This document shows positions 1 to 5,363 of a stretch of 5,667 bases of DNA, one piece after another (within the stretch, counting starts at the first letter, position 1; each line of letters starts with the position of its first letter). A program made the translations under genes and the position numbers. A model generated the notes under the pieces. The model saw only the letters and a program-made list of their open reading frames with translations. It did no database searches and was not told the DNA's origin. The DNA is from Deltaproteobacteria bacterium GWA2_55_10 (GTDB lineage Bacteria > Desulfobacterota > GWC2-55-46): positions 1 through 5,667 of the forward strand of contig MGPL01000142.1 in assembly GCA_001797415.1 (NCBI GenBank). Reading direction: 5' to 3'.

Positions 1-249
1 CATATTATAGGCAAGATGATTAAAAAACATGTTCGCGATGTTCAGCACGTCTTTTTTCAGGACTCCGGGGATAAGAAATGAGTACAGGGTTTTCTCGTTG
101 GTAAAGAGCAGGCATTTGCGCCTGTCGAGTCTCAGGAGGTTGGCATACCAATCGCCGAGCCCTTCCGGGTTTCTCTCGGCCACACCAATGTCAGTAGGGA
201 ATTTTGACAATTCCTTGAGTAATTTCTGAGTACAGCGTATTAACTTCAT
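1..249 (-). CDS. DUF6933-family protein, 3' part outside the window
   Basis: An open frame starts at ATG 249-247 and runs to the window edge in phase, giving the first 83 residues with no stop. The start is supported by an AAAGG Shine-Dalgarno-like sequence about 8 nt upstream. The N-terminus reads MKLIRCTQKLLKEL, followed by GLGDWYANLLRLDRRKCLLF (residues 30-49) and then TLYSFLIPG (55-63). This order of motifs (RCTQKLL, then G-W-ANLL-DRRKC-LF, then L-SFL-P) is how I recall the DUF6933 family, whose function is unknown. There is no signal peptide or membrane segment in the visible part, so it should be cytosolic. It lies 13 bp after the antitoxin stop on the same strand, so it is probably the third gene of the brnT operon. 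That could make it an accessory to the toxin-antitoxin pair or just a passenger. The family call rests on remembered motifs, not on a search. Confidence 0.68.
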   Translation of the reverse strand, partial: MKLIRCTQKLLKELSKFPTDIGVAERNPEGLGDWYANLLRLDRRKCLLFTNEKTLYSFLIPGVLKKDVLNIANMFFNHLAYNM

Positions 250-262
250 CAGCCAACCTTTT

Positions 263-532
263 TCAGTGCACCTTGAGTTCTTCTTCTATCTTCTCCGACA
301 GAAATATCTTCAGGAGCGACTGGTAAGGAACATCCTTTTTATGGGCAATGAGCTTGAGCTCCTCGAGCATCGACTCCGGCAGCCTCAGGGATATGGTCTT
401 TAGAGAAGGCTTCAGCTCAGGCATCACAACCCGCTTTGCCTTCTTCCAGTCAAAATAATCGGTTGAGTCGTGGGTGGCCCAGAACTCCCTCTCCTCGTCC
501 TCGGTCTTGAATTTAGGTATCTTCTTATTCAT
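263..532 (-). CDS. CopG-family (BrnA-type) antitoxin of a BrnT toxin
   Basis: This 89-residue protein should neutralise the upstream BrnT toxin by direct binding and repress the operon. Residues 5-32 (IPKFKTEDEEREFWATHDSTD and onward) are the conserved N-terminal segment of the CopG-antitoxin family PF12441. Residues 45-84 form a ribbon-helix-helix domain: beta strand KTISLRLP at 45-52, helix A about 53-65, and helix B about 68-84 starting at VPYQSLLKIFL. Length is normal for the family. Its ATG overlaps the brnT stop by 8 nt (525-532), so translation is probably coupled to brnT. A GGAAGG motif inside the end of brnT is about 12 nt before the ATG, rather far for a good ribosome site. Toxin before antitoxin is the usual BrnTA order. 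The classic BrnA family is PF14384; this looks like the alternative PF12441 partner, so I leave the symbol blank. Confidence 0.88.
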   Translation of the reverse strand: MNKKIPKFKTEDEEREFWATHDSTDYFDWKKAKRVVMPELKPSLKTISLRLPESMLEELKLIAHKKDVPYQSLLKIFLSEKIEEELKVH

Positions 533-830
533 GGGATTGATACACCTTCCTTTCCTTGCGGTTCATGTCCCTTGCCGATATCACCCGTATCTTGTCCCGG
601 CGGACCGTAAATACGGCAAAGAGCATCCTGCCCCCGTCCGTATGCCCGAGGCTATAGAAACGATTTTCCTTCTCGGAATGCTTTATGTCGTCCGCAACCA
701 CCAAGGGGCGGTTGAAGAAAATCTGCTCGCATTCCGCTGGCGTGACGCGGTGCTTCTTCCAGTTCTTCTCAGCGTTGTTAGCGTCCCACTCAAATCCGGT
801 GCATTTCTGAAGGAGGTCAATAATATCCAT
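525..830 (-). CDS. brnT: BrnT-family ribonuclease toxin (DUF497)
   Basis: This 101-residue protein belongs to the BrnT family, RelE-fold ribonucleases that cleave RNA and slow growth when the antitoxin is lost. Visible family hallmarks are GFEWD at 12-16, N-x-x-KH at 23-27, a PAECEQIFF helix at 31-39, RFYSLG at 57-62, GRMLFAVFTVR at 67-77, and IRVISARDMNRKER with a following Tyr at 81-97. All expected blocks are present and in order, so the toxin looks intact. The start is ATG 830-828; the ten residues before FEWD also occur in a subset of the family as I remember it. There is little room for a ribosome site, because the -10 box ends 8 nt before the ATG, leaving only AAGG and one T. The gene is followed by its antitoxin with an 8-nt overlap and then a DUF6933 gene. 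It is likely autorepressed through the palindromes over its promoter. Confidence 0.9.
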   Translation of the reverse strand: MDIIDLLQKCTGFEWDANNAEKNWKKHRVTPAECEQIFFNRPLVVADDIKHSEKENRFYSLGHTDGGRMLFAVFTVRRDKIRVISARDMNRKERKVYQSHE

Positions 831-834
831 ACCT

Positions 835-858
835 TGTCAGTATATGACAGGCATATAC
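835..858 (-). promoter_or_regulatory. Probable antitoxin operator: two interleaved palindromes over the -10 box
   Basis: Positions 840-858 form a perfect inverted repeat with 7-bp arms GTATATG and CATATAC and a 5-bp spacer. Positions 835-849 form a second perfect one, TGTCA, 5-bp spacer, TGACA. The two share 840-849 and together cover the -10 hexamer and half of the promoter spacer. Ribbon-helix-helix antitoxins bind such repeats as dimers and block RNA polymerase, so autorepression of brnTA is the natural reading. The repeats are seen directly; the binding protein is inferred. Confidence 0.6.
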
Positions 859-867
859 ATAAGTCAA
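839..867 (-). promoter_or_regulatory. sigma70-type promoter of the brnT operon
   Basis: On the minus strand TTGACT (867-862) is followed after exactly 17 nt by TATACT (844-839). Each hexamer is one mismatch from consensus. The predicted transcription start, about 7 nt after the -10 box, falls within a few nt of the brnT ATG at 830, so the mRNA would be leaderless or nearly so. Box sequences and spacing are seen directly; activity is inferred. Confidence 0.75.
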
Positions 868-935
868 CCCGTATAGATAACGATCGCAGGGCGTCCCGGC
901 CGTCACCTATCACAAGGGCAGGGCGGAGCAGCTAT

Positions 936-1139
936 TTACCCAAATCTCTTCAAAATGGCCCTGCTTTTTCGTTCAGTAAGCGCGCCATGCAGACTTTTCA
1001 ACAATGCCGGTGAGATCTTCAGAAGATTCATTATCTGGGTTACCCTGGCCCGTGAAATGCCGTGTTCCATTGCTATCACGGCCTTGGAAGCGTATCGCCC
1101 CTCTTCGAGCTCCTTCTGCCATAACATTGCGAGCTTCAC
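936..1139 (-). CDS. Small HTH protein of the recombinase-associated type, start unresolved
   Basis: The 67 residues counted from GTG 1139-1137 contain a helix-turn-helix. The sequence from SKAVIAMEHGISRARVTQIM (residues 18-37) to NLLKISP (38-44) resembles the KorB/ParB-like HTH found in short proteins encoded next to site-specific recombinases. No recombinase is in the window. The GTG has no ribosome site, and the same frame stays open upstream to the TGA at 1292-1290. The upstream stretch includes KPKKKLSYASPV directly before the GTG, a basic segment that also looks like part of this family. That extension has no ATG, GTG or TTG codon, so the real N-terminus may be lost or may use a rare start such as ATT. 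The C-terminal tail after the HTH (ALTERKSRAILKRFG) is short. The gene sits just inside the tRNA-derived junction at 1266-1283, which suits a mobile-element remnant. It could be a pseudogene. Confidence 0.55.
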   Translation of the reverse strand: MKLAMLWQKELEEGRYASKAVIAMEHGISRARVTQIMNLLKISPALLKSLHGALTERKSRAILKRFG

Positions 1140-1265
1140 AGGACTGGCATACGACAGCTTCTTTTTGGGTTTAACAGCTTGATTTTTAATAATATTTTTA
1201 ACTGGAGAGATGACTTTAAGTTGTGTAGAAAAGACAAACTGATGGCTGAAAAAGTTTTGCTGAGC

Positions 1266-1283
1266 GTCCCGCCCGGGGAGCCA
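1266..1283 (+). other. tRNA-Asn 3'-end remnant, probable att site of an integrated element
   Basis: GTCCCGCCCGGGGAGCCA can be read as tRNA positions 59-76: end of the T-loop (GT), 3' T-stem strand CCCGC, 3' acceptor strand CCGGGGA, discriminator G and encoded CCA. Discriminator G with a U1-A72 pair and GGGGAGCCA is typical of bacterial tRNA-Asn, whose gene then starts TCCCCGG. The preceding bases do not contain the TTCGA of the T-loop, the 5' T-stem strand or any tRNA body, so homology stops inside the T-loop. The T-loop is one of the known crossover places of tyrosine integrases that use tRNA genes. In such insertions a 3' tRNA fragment remains at the distal end of the element. The orientation puts the element to the left (below 1266) and the old chromosome to the right. 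Confidence 0.55.
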
Positions 1284-1289
1284 ACAAAA

Positions 1290-2597
1290 TCAAGGGGTTA
1301 TGCGGTTTCGCATAACCCCTTTTTTAGTGCTCCGCTTACTGGTCTCCTTCCCGATCTGGTAATCGCCGTTGCTCCTTATGAAAAACCTCCTCAGGCGCTC
1401 CGGGCTTACGTCGGCCTCTATGTTCGGCTGGTACTTGCCGGAGCGCGCCTTCTCAAGCGCCTTTTCGTCTACGTCGGTCGCGAAGATCTGCACGGTCGTG
1501 CTCCCGGCCTTCTCTCCGAGAAACTCGAAGAGAGTCATGGCTATGGAATAGGCCTCCTCGCCCGTAGAGCAGGCGGGCACCCATATCCTCACGGGCGCAT
1601 CAGGAGGCCGGTCCTTCATGATCTCCGGGAAGACCTTCTCTTTAAGCACAGCAAACGAATCAGGCTCCCTGAAAAAGCTCGTTACATTTATAAGGAGGTC
1701 CTGAAAAAGGGCCTCTATCTCTGCCGGATTGGATTGGAGGAACTTTATATAATCCTCGGTCCTTTCCACCCTGTGCAGGACCATCCGTCTTTTTATGCGC
1801 CTTTTTATGGTGGAGGGCTTGTAATAGGTGAAGTCCACGCCGGTCGCGTTCCTGAGCAGATGGAAGGCCTTTGACATGCCGTCCTCGCTGATCATCTCCT
1901 CGAGCATCGCCTGCCTGCCCTCTATCACATACGGGTGGCTGCCGATGCGGGCAAGCTCCCTGGCTATTGCCGGCGGCGGCAGCGCCATATCTACGGCGCC
2001 GGAGTTTATCGCGCTCCGCGGCATGCCGTCGAATTTGGCGCTGTCCGGGTCCTCGGCAAATGTGATGCCTCCCTCGCCCTTTATGGCGAGGAGTCCGGCG
2101 GTCCCGTCGGAACCGGTACCCGACAACACTATGCCGATAGCTCTTCCGCCGCAGTCCCGTGCCAGCGAGCGGAAAAAATAGTCGACCGGCATGCGCCGTT
2201 TTTCGTCTTTCACCGGAAAAAGGGCAAGTCTTCCGTGGAATATGCCCATGTCATAGCCCGGCGGGATCACATAAAAGTGGTCGGGCTCGGCCGTCATGCC
2301 GTCCCCTGCCGTAAGCACCGGTATTTCAGTGGCCCTTGATATTATCTCCTGAAGCATGCTCTCTCTTCCGGGGGCGAGGTGCTGGATGAAGACATAGGAC
2401 ATGCCTGTCCTGGCAGGCAGGTCCTTGAGAAACTGGGTAAGAGCCTCGACTCCTCCCGCGGACGCGCCTATGCCGATGACGGGAAACCCGCACTCGACGT
2501 CAGCTTTTCTCCCGTCGCCGGAGCCAGGAGCGGCCTTTTCAAGGGCCTGCCCCTTTGACGGCCGCTTTTGCGCGCTTTTTTTCTTTGCAGGGCTCAT
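1290..2597 (-). CDS. CheB/CheR fusion (methylesterase-methyltransferase), truncated in the CheR domain
   Basis: A 435-residue cytosolic protein from ATG 2597-2595; a TTG four codons upstream is possible, and neither has a clear ribosome site. After a Lys/Ala-rich tail (1-35), residues 37-225 are a CheB methylesterase domain. Its triad is visible: Ser46 in GIGASAGG, His73 in IQHLAPG and Asp164 in SGTGSDGT. No receiver domain precedes it. Residues 240-295 are the CheR N-terminal helical domain, with basic residues at STIKRRIKRRM. Residues 305-418 begin the SAM-binding domain, with PACSTGEEAYS at 341-351 and IFATDVD at 371-377. Similarity stops after GDYQIGKE (ending at 418). The expected block around CRNVLIYF, the rest of CheR and the usual PAS-containing C-terminus are missing. 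The last 17 residues, TSKRSTKKGVMRNRITP, are unrelated and mostly encoded by the terminator hairpin. The methyltransferase is therefore probably dead, while the esterase could still fold. It is the second gene after the PAS kinase. Confidence 0.85.
   Translation of the reverse strand: MSPAKKKSAQKRPSKGQALEKAAPGSGDGRKADVECGFPVIGIGASAGGVEALTQFLKDLPARTGMSYVFIQHLAPGRESMLQEIISRATEIPVLTAGDGMTAEPDHFYVIPPGYDMGIFHGRLALFPVKDEKRRMPVDYFFRSLARDCGGRAIGIVLSGTGSDGTAGLLAIKGEGGITFAEDPDSAKFDGMPRSAINSGAVDMALPPPAIARELARIGSHPYVIEGRQAMLEEMISEDGMSKAFHLLRNATGVDFTYYKPSTIKRRIKRRMVLHRVERTEDYIKFLQSNPAEIEALFQDLLINVTSFFREPDSFAVLKEKVFPEIMKDRPPDAPVRIWVPACSTGEEAYSIAMTLFEFLGEKAGSTTVQIFATDVDEKALEKARSGKYQPNIEADVSPERLRRFFIRSNGDYQIGKETSKRSTKKGVMRNRITP
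1292..1325 (+). terminator. Strong intrinsic terminator, possibly bidirectional
   Basis: A perfect 13-bp stem (1292-1304 with 1309-1321) has a GTTT tetraloop and is followed by a run of T to 1325. It starts 8 nt after the CCA of the tRNA remnant, so it is probably the original terminator of that tRNA gene. On the minus strand the same stem is followed by TTGATTTTGTT, so it could also stop transcripts of the truncated CheB/CheR gene, whose last codons lie inside it. Confidence 0.85.
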
Positions 2598-2633
2598 GTT
2601 TGAAACCAAAAGAGAGAGATTTTTTTGGATTTT

Positions 2634-2639
2634 ATTATA
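2634..2639 (-). promoter_or_regulatory. Candidate -10 box for the CheB/CheR gene
   Basis: TATAAT is present on the minus strand 36 nt before ATG 2597, inside an AT-rich gap after the kinase gene. No good -35 hexamer is visible at 16-18 nt, so an activator or simple read-through from the kinase remains possible. Confidence 0.35.
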
Positions 2640-2658
2640 AACGGAAGGACTTCTAAAT

Positions 2659-2680
2659 AAAAAATTGATTTGGACAAATC
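2659..2680 (-). terminator. Weak candidate terminator after the kinase gene
   Basis: On the minus strand the palindrome GATTTGTCCAAATC (2680-2667) is followed by AATTTTTT. It starts 15 nt after the kinase stop codon. The stem is only 5-6 AT-rich pairs, so termination would be partial at best, allowing read-through into the CheB/CheR gene. Confidence 0.35.
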
Positions 2681-2695
2681 TCCTATTTCAGGCTA

Positions 2696-4786
2696 TCAGA
2701 CCGCCTTTTCCATCTGGTACAGGGGGAGGTACACATGGAATGCCGCCCCCTTTCCCTCCTCCGACTCTGCCGTTATGTACCCGTCGTGGTTCTTGACGAC
2801 AAAAAAGACGATAGCGAGGCCCAGGCCCATCCTGCCGGCCTTTGTGGTAAAAAACGGGTCGAATACCTTCCTGAGATCTTTCTCCGGGATGCCCGGCCCT
2901 GTGTCCTTTATCGTCGTCTTTACATACCTGCCCTCCTTAAGGGGAAGCCCGTCTCTGACGCCGATATCAGCCAGCTCAGCTATGACTTCAACGGACCCGC
3001 CTTCCGGCATTGCTTCCCTGGCGTTTAAAAGTATGTTGTAAAAGGCCTGCCGCATATGCTCCCCGTCCACATCTACAATACAGCACTTATCTCCGGCAAA
3101 GCGGGCAGCACACCTGATGTTCGAGCCCTTCAAGGCAAGGTCTATCGAATCATTGAGAATATCGTCGATATAAGCCAACTCTCTGGACGGCCTCACCCCG
3201 GCTACATAAGTCCTGAGCTGAGTCGAGAGTACTTTGGTCGAGTCTATGACCTTCTCCGCCTCAATGAGCCTCTCTCTCGCGCCCCTGCCCGGTGTCTCTT
3301 CCATCGCAAGCTCGATATTCCCTTTTATGGACGAAAGAAGGTCTGCGAACTCATGGGCGATACCGGCCGCAAGCGCTCCCAGGGATTCAAGCTTCCGGCT
3401 CTTGAGTATCTCCTCTTCAAACTTCTTGCGTATGGTTATGTCGCTGAAGACAATCACATCGCCTATCTTCCCGCCCGCCTTGTCGGTTATGGGAGAGACC
3501 TTGCCGGTTATGGGCCTCTGTTGCCCGGCCTTGTCAATGAGCGCCAGGTCGCCGTAAAATTCCCCTTTCTGAGCCCTCTCGAACGTAATGACAGGGTCTA
3601 CGCTCTTTCCGGTATCCGGGGCCGCTACGTTAAGGACATCGCCGACCATCCTTCCCGCCGCTTCCTTCTGTTCCCAGCCGGTAAGCCCCTCTGCCTCTTT
3701 ATTTATGAAAAAGACCGTCCCGTCGTTGTTTACGGTTATGACCCCTTCCGCGATGCTCCGTAAAGTGACGGCGAGCTTCTCCTCCTCTTCCGCCAGGGCC
3801 TTTTCAGCCTCTTTTCTCCCGGTTATGTCGACATTTATGCCGGCCCAGCGGATGACCCGGCCTTTCTCATCCCTTATGGGCACGCCCCTCAAGAGTATGT
3901 CATGCCACCTGTCGTCGGCGCCCTTGAGCCTGTATTCCATGTCGCAGAACCTGCCGTCGCGCACGCACTCCTCCCATTCCCGGCTCACCCTCTCGACATC
4001 GGGCGCAGGCAGGCAATCTATCCAGCCCATGCCCCTGCATCCTTCGAGGTCCCTGCCGACAAGATCGAGAAAGGACCTGCTCAGGTACTCCATGCCGCCA
4101 TCGACCCCGGCTATCCAGACCCCGAAGGGTATGGTCTCTCCTATGGCCCTGTATGTCGCCTCCGATTCCTCGACCTCTTTGCGCGCCCTTTCAGATACGG
4201 CCCTGGTCGCCTTCTCGCCCGCGAGCGCGACCGAGAGGGCTTCGGCCTTTTTCCGTTCCGATATGTCGGTGAGCGAGGCCCTTACGACGATCCGCCCCGT
4301 CCTTGCATCAACGGCCGGCACGCAGACGGCCTGGGCATGGAGCATGGTCCCGTCCTTCAATAAGCCCACCTCGGCAATCTCCTGTTCGCCTTTTTCCCTG
4401 GCTTCCTTCAGGATGCGCATGAAAGGGGTTATGTCTTTCCGGTCCAGGTAGCTGAAAAAAGGGCGGCCAAGTATCCTCGAACGCTCTTTGCCGAGCATGG
4501 ACGCCCCGGTGAGGTTTATCTCCGTTATCACGCCCTTTTCGTCAAGGATCATGTACCCGACGGGGGCGAAATCATAAAGTTCCGCATACCTGTCCCGCGC
4601 CTCCTCGATTTGCTCGCGGGCCTCCCTGAGCTCCCTGTTCTGCATCTCGAGCTCGATCTGATGGACCTGCAGCTCATGAAGGAGACGCCGGGGCTCGCTC
4701 TCGGCCTCCATGCCGCTGAGCCTTGCCTGCAAGTCCTGCAGGAGCTTTATAAGCTCCTCTTTTTTCATCTTCTTATATTCAGGCAT
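2696..4786 (-). CDS. Cytoplasmic three-PAS sensor histidine kinase
   Basis: This 696-residue kinase would autophosphorylate on His and pass the phosphate to a response regulator not found here. Residues 1-70 are charged coiled coil, including a LLHELQVHQIELEMQNRELR segment (35-54) common in PAS and CheB/CheR-linked sensors. PAS domains lie at about 67-180 (FAPVGYMILDEKG, ending in LTDISERKKAE), 207-328 (with a PAC end GINVDITGRKEAE) and 336-458 (IAEGVITVNNDGTVFFIN, ending in FSDITIRKKFEEE). The HisKA segment has His478 in GIAHEFADLLSSIKGNI. The ATPase domain has N-box Asn584 and Asn588 (FYNILLNAREAMPEGG), G1 DTGPGIP at 628-634, F-box FDPFFTTK at 642-649 and G2 GRMGLGLA at 651-658. No transmembrane segment or receiver domain is seen. 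The H-box reads HEFADLL where the subfamily usually has H-(D/E)-F-N-N-L-L. I chose ATG 4786 over the longer TTG 4804 because GGGGAG lies 7 nt before it. Confidence 0.92.
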   Translation of the reverse strand: MPEYKKMKKEELIKLLQDLQARLSGMEAESEPRRLLHELQVHQIELEMQNRELREAREQIEEARDRYAELYDFAPVGYMILDEKGVITEINLTGASMLGKERSRILGRPFFSYLDRKDITPFMRILKEAREKGEQEIAEVGLLKDGTMLHAQAVCVPAVDARTGRIVVRASLTDISERKKAEALSVALAGEKATRAVSERARKEVEESEATYRAIGETIPFGVWIAGVDGGMEYLSRSFLDLVGRDLEGCRGMGWIDCLPAPDVERVSREWEECVRDGRFCDMEYRLKGADDRWHDILLRGVPIRDEKGRVIRWAGINVDITGRKEAEKALAEEEEKLAVTLRSIAEGVITVNNDGTVFFINKEAEGLTGWEQKEAAGRMVGDVLNVAAPDTGKSVDPVITFERAQKGEFYGDLALIDKAGQQRPITGKVSPITDKAGGKIGDVIVFSDITIRKKFEEEILKSRKLESLGALAAGIAHEFADLLSSIKGNIELAMEETPGRGARERLIEAEKVIDSTKVLSTQLRTYVAGVRPSRELAYIDDILNDSIDLALKGSNIRCAARFAGDKCCIVDVDGEHMRQAFYNILLNAREAMPEGGSVEVIAELADIGVRDGLPLKEGRYVKTTIKDTGPGIPEKDLRKVFDPFFTTKAGRMGLGLAIVFFVVKNHDGYITAESEEGKGAAFHVYLPLYQMEKAV

Positions 4787-4793
4787 CTCATTG

Positions 4794-4799
4794 CTCCCC
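4794..4799 (-). promoter_or_regulatory. Shine-Dalgarno site that sets the kinase start
   Basis: GGGGAG on the minus strand ends 7 nt before ATG 4786-4784, which is ideal spacing. It lies downstream of the alternative TTG at 4804-4802, so that longer start is unlikely. A TATACT box on the minus strand at 4812-4807 could be the -10 of a promoter, but no -35 is visible. Confidence 0.65.
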
Positions 4800-4848
4800 G
4801 ACAATAAGTATATATCAACAATCTCCCCCCTTAGGCGTCCGCATCTGT

Positions 4849-4964
4849 AGCGCTTTAAACCTCCTGTCTCGCCATTTCTGACAAACTAACCAGTAAAAGG
4901 ACTTACAATCACAACTCCCTCCTTGCCATAACATTCTGATTTTAGTAGTATTAAGCGCTTCAAA
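4849..4964 (+). repeat. Two AGCGCTT(T/C)AAA direct repeats exactly 105 bp apart
   Basis: AGCGCTTTAAA at 4849-4859 and AGCGCTTCAAA at 4954-4964 match at 10 of 11 positions and contain the palindrome AGCGCT. The 105-bp offset is ten turns of B-DNA, so both would face the same side of the helix. They lie 63 and 168 bp upstream of the kinase ATG. A regulator binding pair is possible; chance is also possible for such a short motif. Confidence 0.3.
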
Positions 4965-5055
4965 AACCGGCAAACGGCTCCGGATTACGCAGAAGGGCGG
5001 GCGCGCCTCAAACCCTCGCCCGCATTGGTCTTATGCCTGCAAAAAACGACAGAAT

Positions 5056-5334
5056 TCAAAACGTGTCGGTGTTCCAAGGGCGAGGAGCGAAGCGGAAGCG
5101 AGGCTTCGGGAGAACAAGGCCTTCATCGAAAACATAATCCACAACGTGCATGAGGTCATTCTCGCGGTCAAGGTGGAAGGCAGCGTAAAGAAGACGCTGG
5201 CCCCTTTGTCTGGCTCTGACTCCGTGCTTTTGCATTTCCTTTTCCATTGTTACGGGCGCAATGATCGGTCGGGCTCCTTTATTAAGGATATCAAGGGTCC
5301 ATCGGACGATTTCCGAGCGAAAATTCTTTTGCAA
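5056..5334 (-). CDS. Doubtful small ORF, unknown function
   Basis: An open frame of 92 codons begins at TTG 5334 and ends at TGA 5058-5056. I do not recognise the product. It is basic and hydrophilic, with a plausible globular stretch from GQRLLYAAFHLDRENDL to VVDYVFDEGLV and a C-terminus rich in Arg, Phe and Pro (PKPRFRFAPRPW). No signal peptide or membrane segment is seen. The TTG has no ribosome site and lies inside the -35 region of the divergent rhodanese promoter. An internal ATG at 5247 would give 63 residues, also without a clear ribosome site; one at 5232 has AAAAGGAA directly before it, too close to be ideal. It may be a real short gene, a decayed gene or a chance frame, and I lean slightly to the last. 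Confidence 0.22.
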   Translation of the reverse strand: MQKNFRSEIVRWTLDILNKGARPIIAPVTMEKEMQKHGVRARQRGQRLLYAAFHLDRENDLMHVVDYVFDEGLVLPKPRFRFAPRPWNTDTF

Positions 5335-5356
5335 TGCCAGGCGACTGGTATATAAT
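5329..5356 (+). promoter_or_regulatory. Promoter of the rhodanese gene, likely giving a leaderless mRNA
   Basis: A perfect TATAAT (5351-5356) lies only 7 nt before ATG 5364. TTGCAA (5329-5334) sits 16 nt upstream as a 4-of-6 match to the -35 box. Transcription would start at about the ATG, and no Shine-Dalgarno sequence is present. Small palindromes surround it: CCAG-GCGA-CTGG at 5337-5348 in the spacer and ACCAT-A-ATGGT at 5358-5368 across the start codon. Confidence 0.6.
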
Positions 5357-5363
5357 CACCATA

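Larger units (their letters stand above)
4787..5363. other. Divergent intergenic region between the kinase and the rhodanese
   Basis: This 577-bp stretch separates the outward-facing kinase and rhodanese genes. It holds the kinase ribosome site and possible -10 box (4794-4812), a pair of AGCGCTT(T/C)AAA repeats, a GC-rich inverted repeat with 7-bp arms GCGGGCG and CGCCCGC (4997-5003 and 5017-5023, no T-tract on either side), one doubtful minus-strand ORF (5056-5334) and the rhodanese promoter (5329-5356). I see no tRNA, IS end or CRISPR in it. Confidence 0.6.

Noticed and set aside
29..229. Plus-strand 66-codon ORF at the left edge
   Set aside because: The minus strand of the same DNA encodes the DUF6933 motifs with a ribosome site; the plus frame has none.
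474..1013. Plus-strand 179-codon ORF over the brnTA region
   Set aside because: It is opposite to brnT, its antitoxin and their promoter, and shows no domain.
1190..1283. A complete tRNA gene ending at the CCA at 1281-1283
   Set aside because: No 5' acceptor strand (TCCCCGG), D-arm, anticodon arm or TTCGA T-loop is present upstream, so only the 3' fragment is called.
1179..1874. Plus-strand 231-codon ORF across the CheB/CheR end
   Set aside because: It lies opposite well-supported CheR and CheB coding sequence, has no recognisable domain, and its Leu/Arg/Pro-rich composition is what the antisense of that gene would give.
3056..4451. Several long plus-strand ORFs (235, 287 and 153 codons) opposite the kinase
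   Set aside because: All are antisense shadows of the kinase frame, which shows every expected PAS, H-box and ATPase motif; the shadows are low-complexity and have no family features.
4997..5023. GC-rich inverted repeat as a terminator
   Set aside because: The arms are 7 bp with a 13-nt loop and there is no T-tract on either strand, so it is recorded only as an inverted repeat.
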